Below, in pieces: positions 30,301 through 38,638 of a stretch of 54,335 bases of DNA. The position numbers were made by a program, and so were the translations under genes. Positions within the stretch are counted from its first letter, which is position 1; the number at the start of each line of letters is the position of its first letter. Below the pieces are notes generated by a model. The model ran no database searches, was not told the DNA's origin, and worked only from the letters and a program-made list of their open reading frames with translations. Source of the stretch: Hondaea fermentalgiana. Taxonomy: Eukaryota; Sar; Bigyra; Thraustochytrida; Thraustochytriidae. The stretch is taken from assembly GCA_014084085.1 (NCBI GenBank), contig NPFB01000020.1, positions 261,968 through 316,302 of the forward strand, in the 5' to 3' direction.

Positions 30301-31866
30301 GGCGAAAAGCGCGAACGACGAGACGTCGCCGGCGAGGGTGCGGGAGGCCTCAAGACTCGACGCACGATGCGACGTCCGCATCTCCGCCTCATCCCGTTCG
30401 ACTACCTGAACGGCTTCTGCGGCTTTCTTTTGTTCTCCAACCTCGGCACCTCGACATGCGTCGTTGGCGCACGGGGATCCATTTCTGTACTCCGCATTGA
30501 CACAGACGCCTACCTTGTGCACAGCATGGCCGTGAACCGCGGCCGCCTGCTCATGCTCGCGTCAACGCGCGGGTCGACACGCACAGGTAGCGGCGACAGC
30601 CTGCCCCGATTCATGGCCTACGCGGGCTTCAAGCTGCTGCGTCACATGCGGGTCGACCACGGAGGCAGCTTGCCCATGGTCGAGGTCCCTCTGCAAGCAT
30701 CAGTGTCCAAGGTTGAGTACGATCCGCGCTCGCGTGCGCACTTTTTGCTCTGCCACGAGGATGACCCCTCCGAGGAGCAGCATTTAGCGGTTCGTGCGCG
30801 ATCATCCATTCGCCTGCTCTGCGCCGATACGCTGCGCATTTTGGACCAGTACACATTGCAGCGTTACGAGAAGGGCATCAATGCAACGTGCGTGACGATT
30901 GATGTGTCGCCGCAAAGCGCCACCTTCGCCAAGAATGTCAAATTTTGCGCTGTTGGCACGGGATTTGTCGGCCCAGACGGCGAGGATGCTGGCTGTAAAG
31001 GCCGTGTGCTGGTTTTTGAGGTGGAAAAGAAGCGAATCAAGTTGTGGAACAAGATTGAGAGCCGACACATCCGTGGACCCGTCACCTCGGTGTGCAGCGT
31101 TGATGGTCATCTCGTGTGCTCGTTCGGCTCATCGCCTTGCAGTCTGCGCATCTTTTATTACGACCCAAATCAGGCGACATTTGTGGCTCGTTCCTTCGTG
31201 GATACTCCCTTTTCGGCTATTGCAATTCGCAGCATCAAGAACTATCTTGTGGTCGGCGATCTGATCAAGTCCGTGCAGTTCATTCATTGGCATACACAGG
31301 AGCGCGAATTTCGCCAGCTGGCCAAGGACACACAGATTATGCAAACGTATGCGGCTGATTTTGTGCAGCTCGAGCGCCAGCTCGGCATCGTCGCTTCAGA
31401 CAACAACGGCAATCTTCACCTCAAGCAGTTCAACAATAAGAGCTTCCTTGACCACCGGGGCGAAATCAATGTGGGGGCACCGATTAATCACATGATCCGT
31501 CTCCAAATCGCGCCCGACCACTCACTCGCACTCTTTGGCACTCTCGACGGTGCAATTGGTTCGCTTATTCCGTGCCACGAGTCTACTTTTCGTCGTTTGC
31601 TGGCGTTGCAGGCGGCCATGTCAACCTCGGCGCTGGTGCCGCGCAACGCGGGTCTCAATCCGCGTGCCTTCCGCCTGGCCGTCTATGACGAGCCGCTGCG
31701 CAGACAGCGCGCTAGAAACATTTGCGATGGTGCGCTGCTTTACAAGTTCCCGATCCTCGACGCCCTCGCTCAGCGGCAGCTCGCGCGTCTCATTGGTACG
31801 ACTCCGGAGACCATTTTGCAAGATCTTTTTGAGATCGACCGCGCAATCTTCTCGTACGCATTGTAG
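27328..31866 (+). CDS. CPSF1: CPSF160, cleavage and polyadenylation specificity factor large subunit
   Basis: 1512 residues in one exon, near the usual 1400-1500. The N-terminal part shows the beta-propeller start (LVVGRGRELHVFDLV, then LCGSFELYGRLESVN and LLLLTFGTGRASLVGW). The region around 115-190 matches the CPSF160 NFEGEAL...VDPLNRCAIMYLNGFQLAVMPF segment. The C-terminal CPSF_A domain ends with NAGLNPRAFRLAV, ICDGALLYKF and LIGTTPETILQDLFEIDRAIFSY, very close to the animal end. The protein scaffolds WDR33 and CPSF30 in recognising AAUAAA and starting 3' end formation. Two disordered acidic inserts are present, one with Ser runs (about 470-520) and one with 19 Gln (about 948-966) followed by an acidic Glu/Asp stretch. 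The TAG stop is the first three bases of a TAGGCCTA palindrome. Confidence 0.95.
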   Translation: MFACLRELSVSGTIDLCVEARFTQVERPQLVVGRGRELHVFDLVDVDEDNGDEDDGAATAAVAPTTAASTAATKSADRGALRLCGSFELYGRLESVNTICASKPGELDLLLLTFGTGRASLVGWSDDLGPHKLRTVALYNFEGEALGSNLRADSPGNFRIHGYGSRAYAEVDPLNRCAIMYLNGFQLAVMPFQTLKQRMGASTDEEEDLLVEEEAAGIRLARAVRRVAIDAEDVWEMPSGCFLIDLVKLGIPCGSVMHTAFLRDQRGLPVLAILHAGPIRTGTGRLVVGRWTSQLTAITISKEDVSVVWNVKRLPHDALAVVPTATGDALVLSQNAIHHIVGGSVKRVLELNGFSRTTADIDLLPSDRAPLEISLEGVRYVWLDDHRLLMSLHYGQLVLLDVGPDSLTLPYRALSNQCSSMCLLGDGHIFFGSRVADSVLMSFRLFLTSRGESGLLGALVDDPEERELYEPVTSSSESSALETAKGPLGAGHSSSSSSTSSSSALLSSSSSMAIALRSTEGGQTSLAGPDASDRGNPEPYQSFTALRLLAVDALPVGGPVGGLTVSEIRADDVEVRRAKEIAAKMQKEGKHSKAARMLQEVTNAEKERRKPKEIFSTAGRGRDGGVRVLCPGLRLDAHVDLLEDIQLEEPCQNMFAFDLYDNRAESVVLATSAAHGLSAYRCIGDNRVFQTTMLTSDDTEPFETIKQATLLVAAHANWIVRATPDGLYVLERALPLKSLTSHEVQIRAAFACDDYVLVFTRDRRPILFRISRDRKPRKGHPPATITEVAFDFDQGGSADAPVVSGFLYKDDRDQLMCALVRGGVSEKGAGAFELFNIAKGVLKFRSSHALAVGESTVDNVSPSVPLEPHQGLLAKLRVSSLCVARVGRVDPDPHSSAHKVAPVLCLALALQTGDLLLYKVHGDWHRLHRVQHDVITRLDRNISQRSRQQQQQQQQQQQQQQQQQQQREEEEEDADMEKEPLEEVEDPAAEVGEKRERRDVAGEGAGGLKTRRTMRRPHLRLIPFDYLNGFCGFLLFSNLGTSTCVVGARGSISVLRIDTDAYLVHSMAVNRGRLLMLASTRGSTRTGSGDSLPRFMAYAGFKLLRHMRVDHGGSLPMVEVPLQASVSKVEYDPRSRAHFLLCHEDDPSEEQHLAVRARSSIRLLCADTLRILDQYTLQRYEKGINATCVTIDVSPQSATFAKNVKFCAVGTGFVGPDGEDAGCKGRVLVFEVEKKRIKLWNKIESRHIRGPVTSVCSVDGHLVCSFGSSPCSLRIFYYDPNQATFVARSFVDTPFSAIAIRSIKNYLVVGDLIKSVQFIHWHTQEREFRQLAKDTQIMQTYAADFVQLERQLGIVASDNNGNLHLKQFNNKSFLDHRGEINVGAPINHMIRLQIAPDHSLALFGTLDGAIGSLIPCHESTFRRLLALQAAMSTSALVPRNAGLNPRAFRLAVYDEPLRRQRARNICDGALLYKFPILDALAQRQLARLIGTTPETILQDLFEIDRAIFSYAL
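30169..30225 (+). repeat. CAG/CAA trinucleotide tract (19 Gln) in CPSF160
   Basis: Nineteen consecutive Gln codons with CAA interruptions, followed by Glu codons, inside a predicted loop of the CPSF160 propeller. Confidence 0.95.
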
Positions 31867-31976
31867 GCCTAGCTTGTTATGTCGGGCGATGATTTCCACG
31901 AATTTTACAACTTTTTTTATTTTTTGTGTTGACGACTACTACCCTACCCTAATTGGTATCGATCGGATGCGGCCGC

Positions 31977-33731
31977 CTACTGAAGCAGGACGCGCACAAT
32001 TTTCTTGGCGTTGAGTTTGTTGATGTTGGTGTACTTTTGACCCGTGCCAACGAAAATAATCGGCTGACCGGTGGCATGCACCAGGGAGATGGCCCCTCCT
32101 ACCTTGTCGCCAATGGTGTCAAACTTTGTCATGATCATGCCGTCGATCGTGCGAGGCACGGTGGTTTCTGAAAAGTCCTTGAGCGCCTTGTCAAAGTGCA
32201 CGAGCTGATCAGTGGCATCGTTGCCGGCAAGGGCTTCGACAACCTGGACACAAAGGTCAGGCTTGGTCTTGGCCACAAGCTTGGTGAGCGAGCGCATGAG
32301 CGGCTCGTTGTTCTGCATGCGACCAGCTGTGTCAATGAGAACAACGTCCATGCCGGTGTCCTTCGCCTGCTTGATACCATTGACAGCCACGGAAGCGGCG
32401 TCCTTGTTATAGCCAGCCTCAAAGACAGGAACGCCAAGATTCTTGGAGTGCACCTTGAGCTGCTCAATGGCACCAGATCGAAAGGTGTCACAGGCACAGA
32501 GCATGACCTTGAGACCGTTGTTTTTCAGGTAATAGCAGACCTTGCTGAGACTCGTGGACTTGCCCACGCCGTTGACTCCAATAAAGACAATCGTGTACGG
32601 CCGGCCCTCGGCCTTGGCGGCGCGCGCCTCGCGGAGAACATCGATGCTACGCTTGGGTGCCAACAGACGCTGCAGCGCCTTTTCGCACGACTCGCGAACA
32701 GCTGTCGACACGCCGCGCGTCATGCTTCCTAGCTTTTGGCCCTCCAAGTCCTGCATGACCGCTTCACAAATCTCGCGAGCTGCCACTGCGGACACGTTCT
32801 GCGCCTGGAGCTGCTTTTGCATGGTCTCGATAGGGAGCGAAAGGTCTTCTCGTGTGAGCGGCTTTTGTCCCGTCAGTCGCTGGAAAAAGTTACCAACGGC
32901 GGAGGACCCAAAGTTCCAGCCGCCGTCATCATCGTCGTCGTCGTTACCGTCCTCTTCGGCAGCCTCCTTGTCGAGATCTGCCATTTCGCCCTCTTCGTCG
33001 GGCAAGTAAACTTTTGCCTTGCGGAGGTACGCGGCCTCAACTTCGTCTGCGCTTGCGCCATTGGATCCAGTCACGTCGAGAGCGATCCTCTCTTCCTCGG
33101 TCATGTCTTCTTTCTCGTTCCAGGCGCGTTTTGCCTTTGTGGCATTGCCACTACCTTTTCCCCCAGACTTTGGCGAGCGCGATCCGCTCTTGCGCCCTTG
33201 ATACCCGCGGGGGCCCCCACGACGCGTGGAGCGGAATTGAGCAAATTCGTCGTCGTCGGCCTCATCTCCCGTGTCGTTATCGTCGGTATTGTCGTTTTCG
33301 GGGGTCTGACCCGAAGTTTTGACAGCAGCAGGTTTCTTTGCTCTGTTCTGCCTGTTTGACCTGCGGCTGTTCTCCTCGGCCTCGAAGAGAAGGGTGTCGA
33401 ACTTGGTACCAAAGTCGAGCGGGCCCGTGGCGTCAGCAATGTCGTCCTTGAAGGCGCGTGGAAAGGCTGTGGCGACGTTTTCGAGCAGGTCGTCGACGTA
33501 AGTGAGCGCGAGGGAGCTCTGATAGACGGCCACACAGACGATGCCATACTTGTTGACGAGCTTCCATTTGATCGCATACGAGCCGACCTTAAAGACAGTG
33601 TCAGTCGTTGACCTGTTCTCTAGCAGCACCGTGCGGATCAGGGCGTCCACCGGGTCGCCCTTGAGCGTTGCGAGCTCGTACTTGAAGAGCACGAGCCCGC
33701 TTTTGGAGAAGATCATGAAAACGTCCAGCAT
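31977..33731 (-). CDS. SRPRA: Signal recognition particle receptor subunit alpha
   Basis: 584 residues with start at 33729-33731 (MLDVFMIFSKSGLVLF), which is the conserved start of the SRX longin-like domain that binds SRP receptor beta at the ER membrane (LALTYVDDLLENVA near residue 85). A charged linker of about 180 residues follows, then the NG GTPase domain. It has G1 GVNGVGKST, the DTFRSGAIEQL motif, G3 DTAGRMQNN, G4 TKFD, and the closing FVGTGQKYTNINKLNAKKIV. The protein docks ribosome-SRP complexes at the ER translocon. The longer frame to 34136 extends into the divergent promoter and is not conserved. It is convergent with CPSF160 (110 bp apart). Confidence 0.96.
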   Translation of the reverse strand: MLDVFMIFSKSGLVLFKYELATLKGDPVDALIRTVLLENRSTTDTVFKVGSYAIKWKLVNKYGIVCVAVYQSSLALTYVDDLLENVATAFPRAFKDDIADATGPLDFGTKFDTLLFEAEENSRRSNRQNRAKKPAAVKTSGQTPENDNTDDNDTGDEADDDEFAQFRSTRRGGPRGYQGRKSGSRSPKSGGKGSGNATKAKRAWNEKEDMTEEERIALDVTGSNGASADEVEAAYLRKAKVYLPDEEGEMADLDKEAAEEDGNDDDDDDGGWNFGSSAVGNFFQRLTGQKPLTREDLSLPIETMQKQLQAQNVSAVAAREICEAVMQDLEGQKLGSMTRGVSTAVRESCEKALQRLLAPKRSIDVLREARAAKAEGRPYTIVFIGVNGVGKSTSLSKVCYYLKNNGLKVMLCACDTFRSGAIEQLKVHSKNLGVPVFEAGYNKDAASVAVNGIKQAKDTGMDVVLIDTAGRMQNNEPLMRSLTKLVAKTKPDLCVQVVEALAGNDATDQLVHFDKALKDFSETTVPRTIDGMIMTKFDTIGDKVGGAISLVHATGQPIIFVGTGQKYTNINKLNAKKIVRVLLQ

Positions 33732-34171
33732 ATTCCCGAGCCTTTGCTGCGCCGGGCGGGCCTTCCTTCCCCGCCGACCCTCAGGACCCTTTCCGCGTCC
33801 GCGCGCCGACCACGCGTCGCCCTTCTTCTTCTTCTTCTTCTTCGCCTTCTCCTTCGCCTTCTTCTTTCTTCTTTTGCGCGCGCAGAAAGTCCACGTGGCT
33901 GCGTCCAAGGCAAGTGGACTCCGCAAGTGCAGAATACGGGGCTTTCGAAAGTTCGCTAAACTCTGCGCAAGTCGACTTTTCCGCTTGCGTCCTGTTGCGG
34001 CCAGCGGGACAGTCAATTTGACGCGCTTGCAAGTGAGGCAATGAAACGAATGACTGTGAATAAAGAAAGAAACAGCAACATAACGCGGCGAGAAACGAGG
34101 TGAGGTGAGATGAGATGATAAACGATGCGACGGCAAGACCCATAACGCGAATCGACGCGACGCGAGCGAGC
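33732..34171. promoter_or_regulatory. Divergent promoter, SRPRA / CENP-M
   Basis: 440 bp between head-to-head genes. A (CTTCTT)n tract lies at about 33823-33870 near the SRPRA start. An in-frame upstream ATG for CENP-M occurs at 34115. No core element can be identified. Confidence 0.5.
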
Positions 34172-35287
34172 ATGACGACGATGGCAGAGGCGACGACGAC
34201 GCCGGCAGCTTCAGCGCTGTCGGCTGTGCGGACGCCTGAGGAAAGGCTTGGCGTCATGGTACGTTGCGAAGGGAGAGAGGAGAAGACGGAGGGGTGGGTG
34301 GTGGGGGCGATGAGCTTGCAAGCTGCTCGACGGTTAGGCGGCAGTCGAAAGGGAAGGAACGAAACTAACCTCATCGCGAGCGCACGCGCATGTATGAAAA
34401 ACAAACCGAGAAAAGATCGTTGGCATTGACGGCATTGGCAAGAAAGAGCTTGGCGACGCCATTGTAGATGCCGCCAAGACACGTGATATCGAACTCGACG
34501 TGTAAGTGTGCCCACCAGAGACACGAGGATCAAGACAGATCTTGTCATACTCACTCTGGCAAACATCGTTGCGATGCGTACAGATTTACCTTTAGCTCAC
34601 TTCCTCTGCAGGAGCCCTTTGCGCGGCGTGTTGATCATGTAATTTTCATGATCGATATGGCGAGCAAACTGAGTCTGCACCGCGTAGCTGCCTCGGTCGG
34701 CCACTTGGACTGCAACTTTGCGCTTGGCAGGTCTACCCTCGTGGTCATCAATTGTAAGTGAAATCCTGTGGCTATGGGAAACATCCGAAAATGATTCAAT
34801 CGGAATAACTAACATCGGTGAGATACTACCTACGCGCCTGGCTCATGGTGCGTTCATCTTTATCATGTACGCCTGTACGCAGCAGAGACGCCCGCCAAAT
34901 TCAGCTTTGCGATTGGTAAGTATGCGAATTGGTTCGAGATAGGTGACACATATTTTCTCGTTACGCGAAGACAAGACAAGAGAAGATTGGGGAACGGACG
35001 CTGACTTTCTTGCAATGTCTTTTGATTCTGCTCTTGACCGCTCAGACGAGGCCCTAAATTTCGCAGACATTTACGGGACGGCCTTGGTGTACTGTACGCT
35101 GGAAGATAATGATGCTCTGGTACGTTTTTCTTTTTAAATTCGCCTGACAAAGCCAAAAGAGTACAATACGCTAACGTGTTTGGACGCTTGTGCGCAGAGC
35201 ACTGCCGGCGAAGCGCTCGTGCGTGCTGCCGAAGCAGCACGACGCCCACAAGGTGTGAGCCCGCTATTTTCTAGCTTGCTGAGTTGA
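34172..35287 (+). CDS. CENPM: Centromere protein M (CENP-M), six exons
   Basis: Spliced model: 34172-34258, 34416-34501, 34596-34753, 34883-34915, 34971-35119, 35198-35287, joining in frame to 200 residues plus stop. All five introns (157, 94, 129, 55 and 78 nt) begin GTAAGT or GTACGT and end AG. Human CENP-M is 180 residues and small-GTPase-like. Matching landmarks are an LGVMIVGIDG strand, SLPLQEPF, VDHVIFMIDMASKLSL (compare IDLIVFVVNLHSKYSL), HLDCNFALGRSTLVV, LVYCTLE (compare LLYCDLE) and the final GVSPLFSSLL. CENP-M joins CENP-H/I/K in the inner kinetochore. Unlike the animal pseudo-GTPase, a GIDGIGKK P-loop-like motif is kept. The in-frame ATG at 34115 would add 19 residues. The intron 2 acceptor TTTAG at 34595 is chosen because it alone keeps frame and restores SLPL. 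The last 17 bases overlap the end of the sulfotransferase gene on -. Confidence 0.85.
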
Positions 35288-36893
35288 CGGGTTCCTCATC
35301 ATTCTGGACTTTTTCTCGTTTTCGTGGTGGCGAGTCCTTTTCGTGCTTTGCTTTAATGCGCACAGGCGGCAGCTTTTCCAGCGCCGCCTGCCATCGTTTG
35401 CCAAATCCACGGCCAAAAGGATCATCGGCAGTAAGCGGACGGAGCGCGTAGCGCTGATTGAGAAAGAGGTAATGCTCGCAGCCCATGAACCCGGGGCGTT
35501 TGCGCGAGGTTGGTTTCAAAACGATGCAAGAGTTTGGGCGTCGGTCCTCCCCGCTCGGCCCGTGCGCTGCCTCAAAGAAGCTGTCCCAGTACCCAAATCG
35601 AACGAGTTCGGACTTTGCTACAGTAAAGACATACGCTTGCTGGTGTTTGTTGAAGAAGCGCAGGTTGCGAAGAGCATCCTCTGGCAGCGGCGCCCATGAT
35701 GGTGTCGCCTCTTCTTCGTTTTGATCTGGTCGATCGTCTTTCGTAGACCCTAGGCTGGCATCTGTGCTGGCTGCGACTTTGCCAGCTTCTGAGCTGTCAG
35801 ATTGCGCTTTGGGCTCTGTGTTTCTCTGCGAAAGGTCGCGTGGGGCATAGACGCCCAAGCTATCGCGAGATGTCGAGCAGGCGGCCTGTACAAGCGCGTG
35901 CAGCTCGTTGTCGTCGAGAGGGTTTTCCTGATACAGGAAGCGCGCGACTCGCAGCATGGCGTCCTCGCGATGATGAATGACATCTTCGTAGCGAATAAGG
36001 AGAAGCGGAACTTTTTTGTTCACTTGCTCATCGAGCCAATGGGCGTGAAACTGTTTCCAAATGGAGATTTCCTCCCTCACAAAGGCGTCCCAAATGTCGG
36101 CATATTTGATAAACTCGTCATCCTCAATCGTGTGCGTGTGTGTTTGTGTAAGCACCATGTTGAAGTAGGAAACGATAGCATCGAACGGATTGCGGACGAT
36201 GAGCACGGCCCGACTCGCGGACAGTGCGCAGCGTCCAAGACGTTCTGGAAAGTGCGTCTTGACAGCAAAGACAACGTCCTTGACAAAACCTTCTCCCATC
36301 ATTCCGGCCTGCACGAGTTGTTTATTGAGCGGTCGCAAAGGGTCACAGTCGCTGCCAGTGTAAATGTGTGTGAGGCGCTCGACAATGCTTCGGAGAAGAG
36401 AATTTCCGCTCCGTGGGTAGCTCGCAAGTGCGACGCGTCTGCTGAGGCTGGTTCTGGGATCTTTCTCAGCCAAGAAGCGGATGGGGTGGTCTCGTGGCGG
36501 AGCGAGCCCTTCCTCGACGATTTTGAGCTGCTCTTCGAGTGCGAGGGCTGTCTCTGCCTTGCGCTTCTCCCATCGCTCGCGCTGCGCCGCCTCGGAGTCT
36601 TCTGCTTCTGGCGTCTCCCCCGCATCTCCTTCTTTTCCCTGTCCACTTCGCCGCCGGTGCTCGCTGTCTCCACCTTCCGCATTGTGCGCCTCGTGGTCCT
36701 CGTGGTCCTCGTTCTGGTCCCCCTCCTCGTCCTCCTCGTCGCGCACGGCCTTTTCGAGGTCGCTCTCGATTTCCTGCTCGCGCACGAGCGCCTGCCGCAG
36801 GCTTTCCCGCGCAGCCTCGACAGCGCGTTCGGCCTCCGCGCGTTGCCTGCGCGCGGCGCCCAGCGCGCTGCGCAGCGCGGCCGCCTGCTCCAT
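35271..36893 (-). CDS. WSCD-type sulfotransferase-like protein
   Basis: 540 residues. The sulfotransferase core starts near residue 150 with ASYPRSGNSLLR, the 5'-phosphosulfate loop for PAPS. It is followed by THIYTGSDCD and GEGFVKDVVFAVKTHFPE, and then VLIVRNPFDAIVSYFN, the 3'-phosphate-binding segment. Later come WDAFVREEISIWKQFHAHWL and VPLLLIRYEDVI. This order and wording match the WSCD1/2 sulfotransferase group. The enzyme would move sulfate from PAPS to an acceptor, probably a glycan. Odd points: the N-terminus is an Ala/Arg/Glu coiled coil with an acidic His/Asp/Glu stretch, not a Golgi signal anchor. An acidic insert (about 355-400) and a Lys/Arg-rich C-terminus (RKREK) are also present. 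The start at 36893 is the only reasonable ATG, but an upstream anchor exon cannot be excluded. Confidence 0.88.
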   Translation of the reverse strand: MEQAAALRSALGAARRQRAEAERAVEAARESLRQALVREQEIESDLEKAVRDEEDEEGDQNEDHEDHEAHNAEGGDSEHRRRSGQGKEGDAGETPEAEDSEAAQRERWEKRKAETALALEEQLKIVEEGLAPPRDHPIRFLAEKDPRTSLSRRVALASYPRSGNSLLRSIVERLTHIYTGSDCDPLRPLNKQLVQAGMMGEGFVKDVVFAVKTHFPERLGRCALSASRAVLIVRNPFDAIVSYFNMVLTQTHTHTIEDDEFIKYADIWDAFVREEISIWKQFHAHWLDEQVNKKVPLLLIRYEDVIHHREDAMLRVARFLYQENPLDDNELHALVQAACSTSRDSLGVYAPRDLSQRNTEPKAQSDSSEAGKVAASTDASLGSTKDDRPDQNEEEATPSWAPLPEDALRNLRFFNKHQQAYVFTVAKSELVRFGYWDSFFEAAHGPSGEDRRPNSCIVLKPTSRKRPGFMGCEHYLFLNQRYALRPLTADDPFGRGFGKRWQAALEKLPPVRIKAKHEKDSPPRKREKVQNDEEPVNSAS

Positions 36894-37149
36894 CCCGCGC
36901 GGGGCGAGCGTGGCGGGCTAGTGGTTCTGGCGCTGCTCGTCGCCGCGGGTGGAGCGGAGGAGGGCGCTGCCCTCCGCAAGGCCCGCTTGACCGCGCGGCC
37001 CTTCAAGGCGCGCGAGCACGAGCACGAGCACTGCGACCAGATCCGAGACCGCGGGCGCGCCGAGTCGCCTCGCCGCGCAGCAGCCGCGCGCAGACCGGGC
37101 CCGCCCGCTCGCGAGGCGCGCCTGTCGCGCGAGAGACGCGCTCTCCGCG
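36894..37149. promoter_or_regulatory. Short bidirectional promoter, sulfotransferase / OSGEP
   Basis: A 256 bp GC-rich gap between two divergent starts must drive both genes. No specific element is recognisable. Confidence 0.5.
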
Positions 37150-38295
37150 ATGGGCGGCGAGACGATGGCGGCTGGCCAAGCCGAGGCGGCGGCGGCCGCG
37201 GGCGGCGCGCGGGGCGTCGTGGCGCTGGGCATCGAGGGCTCTGCCAACAAGGTGGGCGTGGGGATCATCAGGTACGAGGGAGGCGGCAACGCGTGCGGAG
37301 ACGGCGGCAAGTTTTCGATCCTGGCCAACCCGCGCAAAACGTACGTGCCGCCTGCGGGCCAGGGGTTCTTGCCAAGAGACACGGCCTGGCATCATCAGGC
37401 GCACGTGGTCCCGCTCGTGCGCGTTGCTCTTGAAGAGGCGGGCTTGGAGCCCAAGGACATTAGTTGCATTTGCTTCACAAAGGGACCCGGCATGGGCGCG
37501 CCACTATCGAGCTGCGCCGTGGCTGCGCGAACGTTGTCCTTGCTGTGGAACGTTCCGCTCGTGGGCGTTAACCACTGTGTCGGCCATATTGAAATGGCTC
37601 GCGCCATTGCTGTGGCTGACAATCCGATCTCGCTCTATGTTTCTGGAGGGAACACCCAAGTAATTGCCTTTTCGGCACAGCGATACCAAATTATGGGGGA
37701 GACCATTGATCTGCCACTTGGCAATGCACTAGATCGCTTTGCAAGGGTCTTGAACCTTTCGAATGCACCGTCGCCGGGTTACAACATTGAGCAGCTTGCG
37801 AAAAAGGGCACCAAGCTTGTCCCATTGCCGTATACAGTCAAGGGCATGGACATGAGTTTCAGCGGCATTCTCTCTGCGATCACAAAGTTGGCCAAGAAGA
37901 TGCAGCAGAGCGAAGCAAAGGGCGCCGAAGTTGAGTATACAAAGGAAGACTTGGCGTTTTCGCTCCAAGAGCACGTCTTTGCAATGTTGGTAGAGGTCAC
38001 GGAGCGCGCCATGGCGCACTGTCGCTCGAGCGAAGTCATTATTGTCGGTGGCGTCGGCTGCAATGTGCGTTTGCAGGAGATGATGCAAGCCATGTGCGAG
38101 GCTCGCGGTGCGAAAATGTACGGTATGGATATGCGCTTTTGCATCGACAATGGTGCAATGATTGCTCAAGCGGGCATTTTGCAGTATATGGCTGGAGATC
38201 GTTTCGCGCTCGATGAGACGGTTTGTACGCAGCGTTTCCGAACGGATGAAGTCCTTGCCAGATGGCGCTCTCCCCCCGAGAGCCACTCAGTCTGA
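37150..38295 (+). CDS. OSGEP: Kae1/OSGEP, tRNA N6-threonylcarbamoyladenosine synthase subunit
   Basis: 381 residues against about 335 in animals. The extra length is an Ala/Gly-rich N-terminus (about 25 residues) and a Gly-rich insert in the first strand pair (about 45-58). ASKHA-fold landmarks: [16 protein letters not shown] (phosphate 1), [33 protein letters not shown] with the two metal-binding His, [11 protein letters not shown] (phosphate 2), [36 protein letters not shown], and the metal ligand region [12 protein letters not shown]. It is the catalytic subunit of the KEOPS complex that makes t6A37 in ANN-decoding tRNAs. No transit peptide is evident, so it is the cytosolic Kae1 rather than the mitochondrial OSGEPL1. 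A second ATG five codons in is an equally possible start. Confidence 0.97.
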   Translation: MGGETMAAGQAEAAAAAGGARGVVALGIEGSANKVGVGIIRYEGGGNACGDGGKFSILANPRKTYVPPAGQGFLPRDTAWHHQAHVVPLVRVALEEAGLEPKDISCICFTKGPGMGAPLSSCAVAARTLSLLWNVPLVGVNHCVGHIEMARAIAVADNPISLYVSGGNTQVIAFSAQRYQIMGETIDLPLGNALDRFARVLNLSNAPSPGYNIEQLAKKGTKLVPLPYTVKGMDMSFSGILSAITKLAKKMQQSEAKGAEVEYTKEDLAFSLQEHVFAMLVEVTERAMAHCRSSEVIIVGGVGCNVRLQEMMQAMCEARGAKMYGMDMRFCIDNGAMIAQAGILQYMAGDRFALDETVCTQRFRTDEVLARWRSPPESHSV

Positions 38296-38638
38296 GCGTA
38301 AACTCAATCATGCGCAATTTTTGATTTTCTCTTTTTTCTTTTTTTTCTGATCTTCTACATGACTGATCGGTCGGCCTTGAAGCAAAAGCGTCAATCCTAG
38401 AAAATAAAAACAAAAGTGTCTGTTCATGGTTTTATTTATAAAAGCCCACCATGGAAATTTTAGTGGCAGGAAAGAATGGGGAAATCAGGTAGAAAATGGA
38501 AAGGCAAAACAAGGTAAAGCGGTTCGTCAACGACGTCCGCCCTTCTTCAGTCAAAGATCATGCATGCGAATGCGTGCGAGAATAAATAAATGAATAAATT
38601 TTTATCTACAGGTGTTCTTACAAAAAGTAGGAGGCCTA
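38296..38638. other. Convergent 3' flanks
   Basis: AT-rich 343 bp with T runs just after OSGEP (38320-38348) and AATAAA/AATAAAT words at about 38402, 38581 and 38591, which fit 3' end signals on the + strand. No gene is seen. Confidence 0.6.

Noticed and set aside
34611..34612. Alternative CENP-M intron 2 acceptor at CTGCAG (exon starting GAGCCC)
   Set aside because: Joined to the GTAAGT donor at 34502 it breaks the frame of the conserved strand VDHVIFMID. The TTTAG acceptor at 34595 keeps the frame and restores SLPL.
35802..37433. 543-codon frame on + across the sulfotransferase and OSGEP starts
   Set aside because: It is antisense to the sulfotransferase core and out of frame with OSGEP, both of which are well-supported families.
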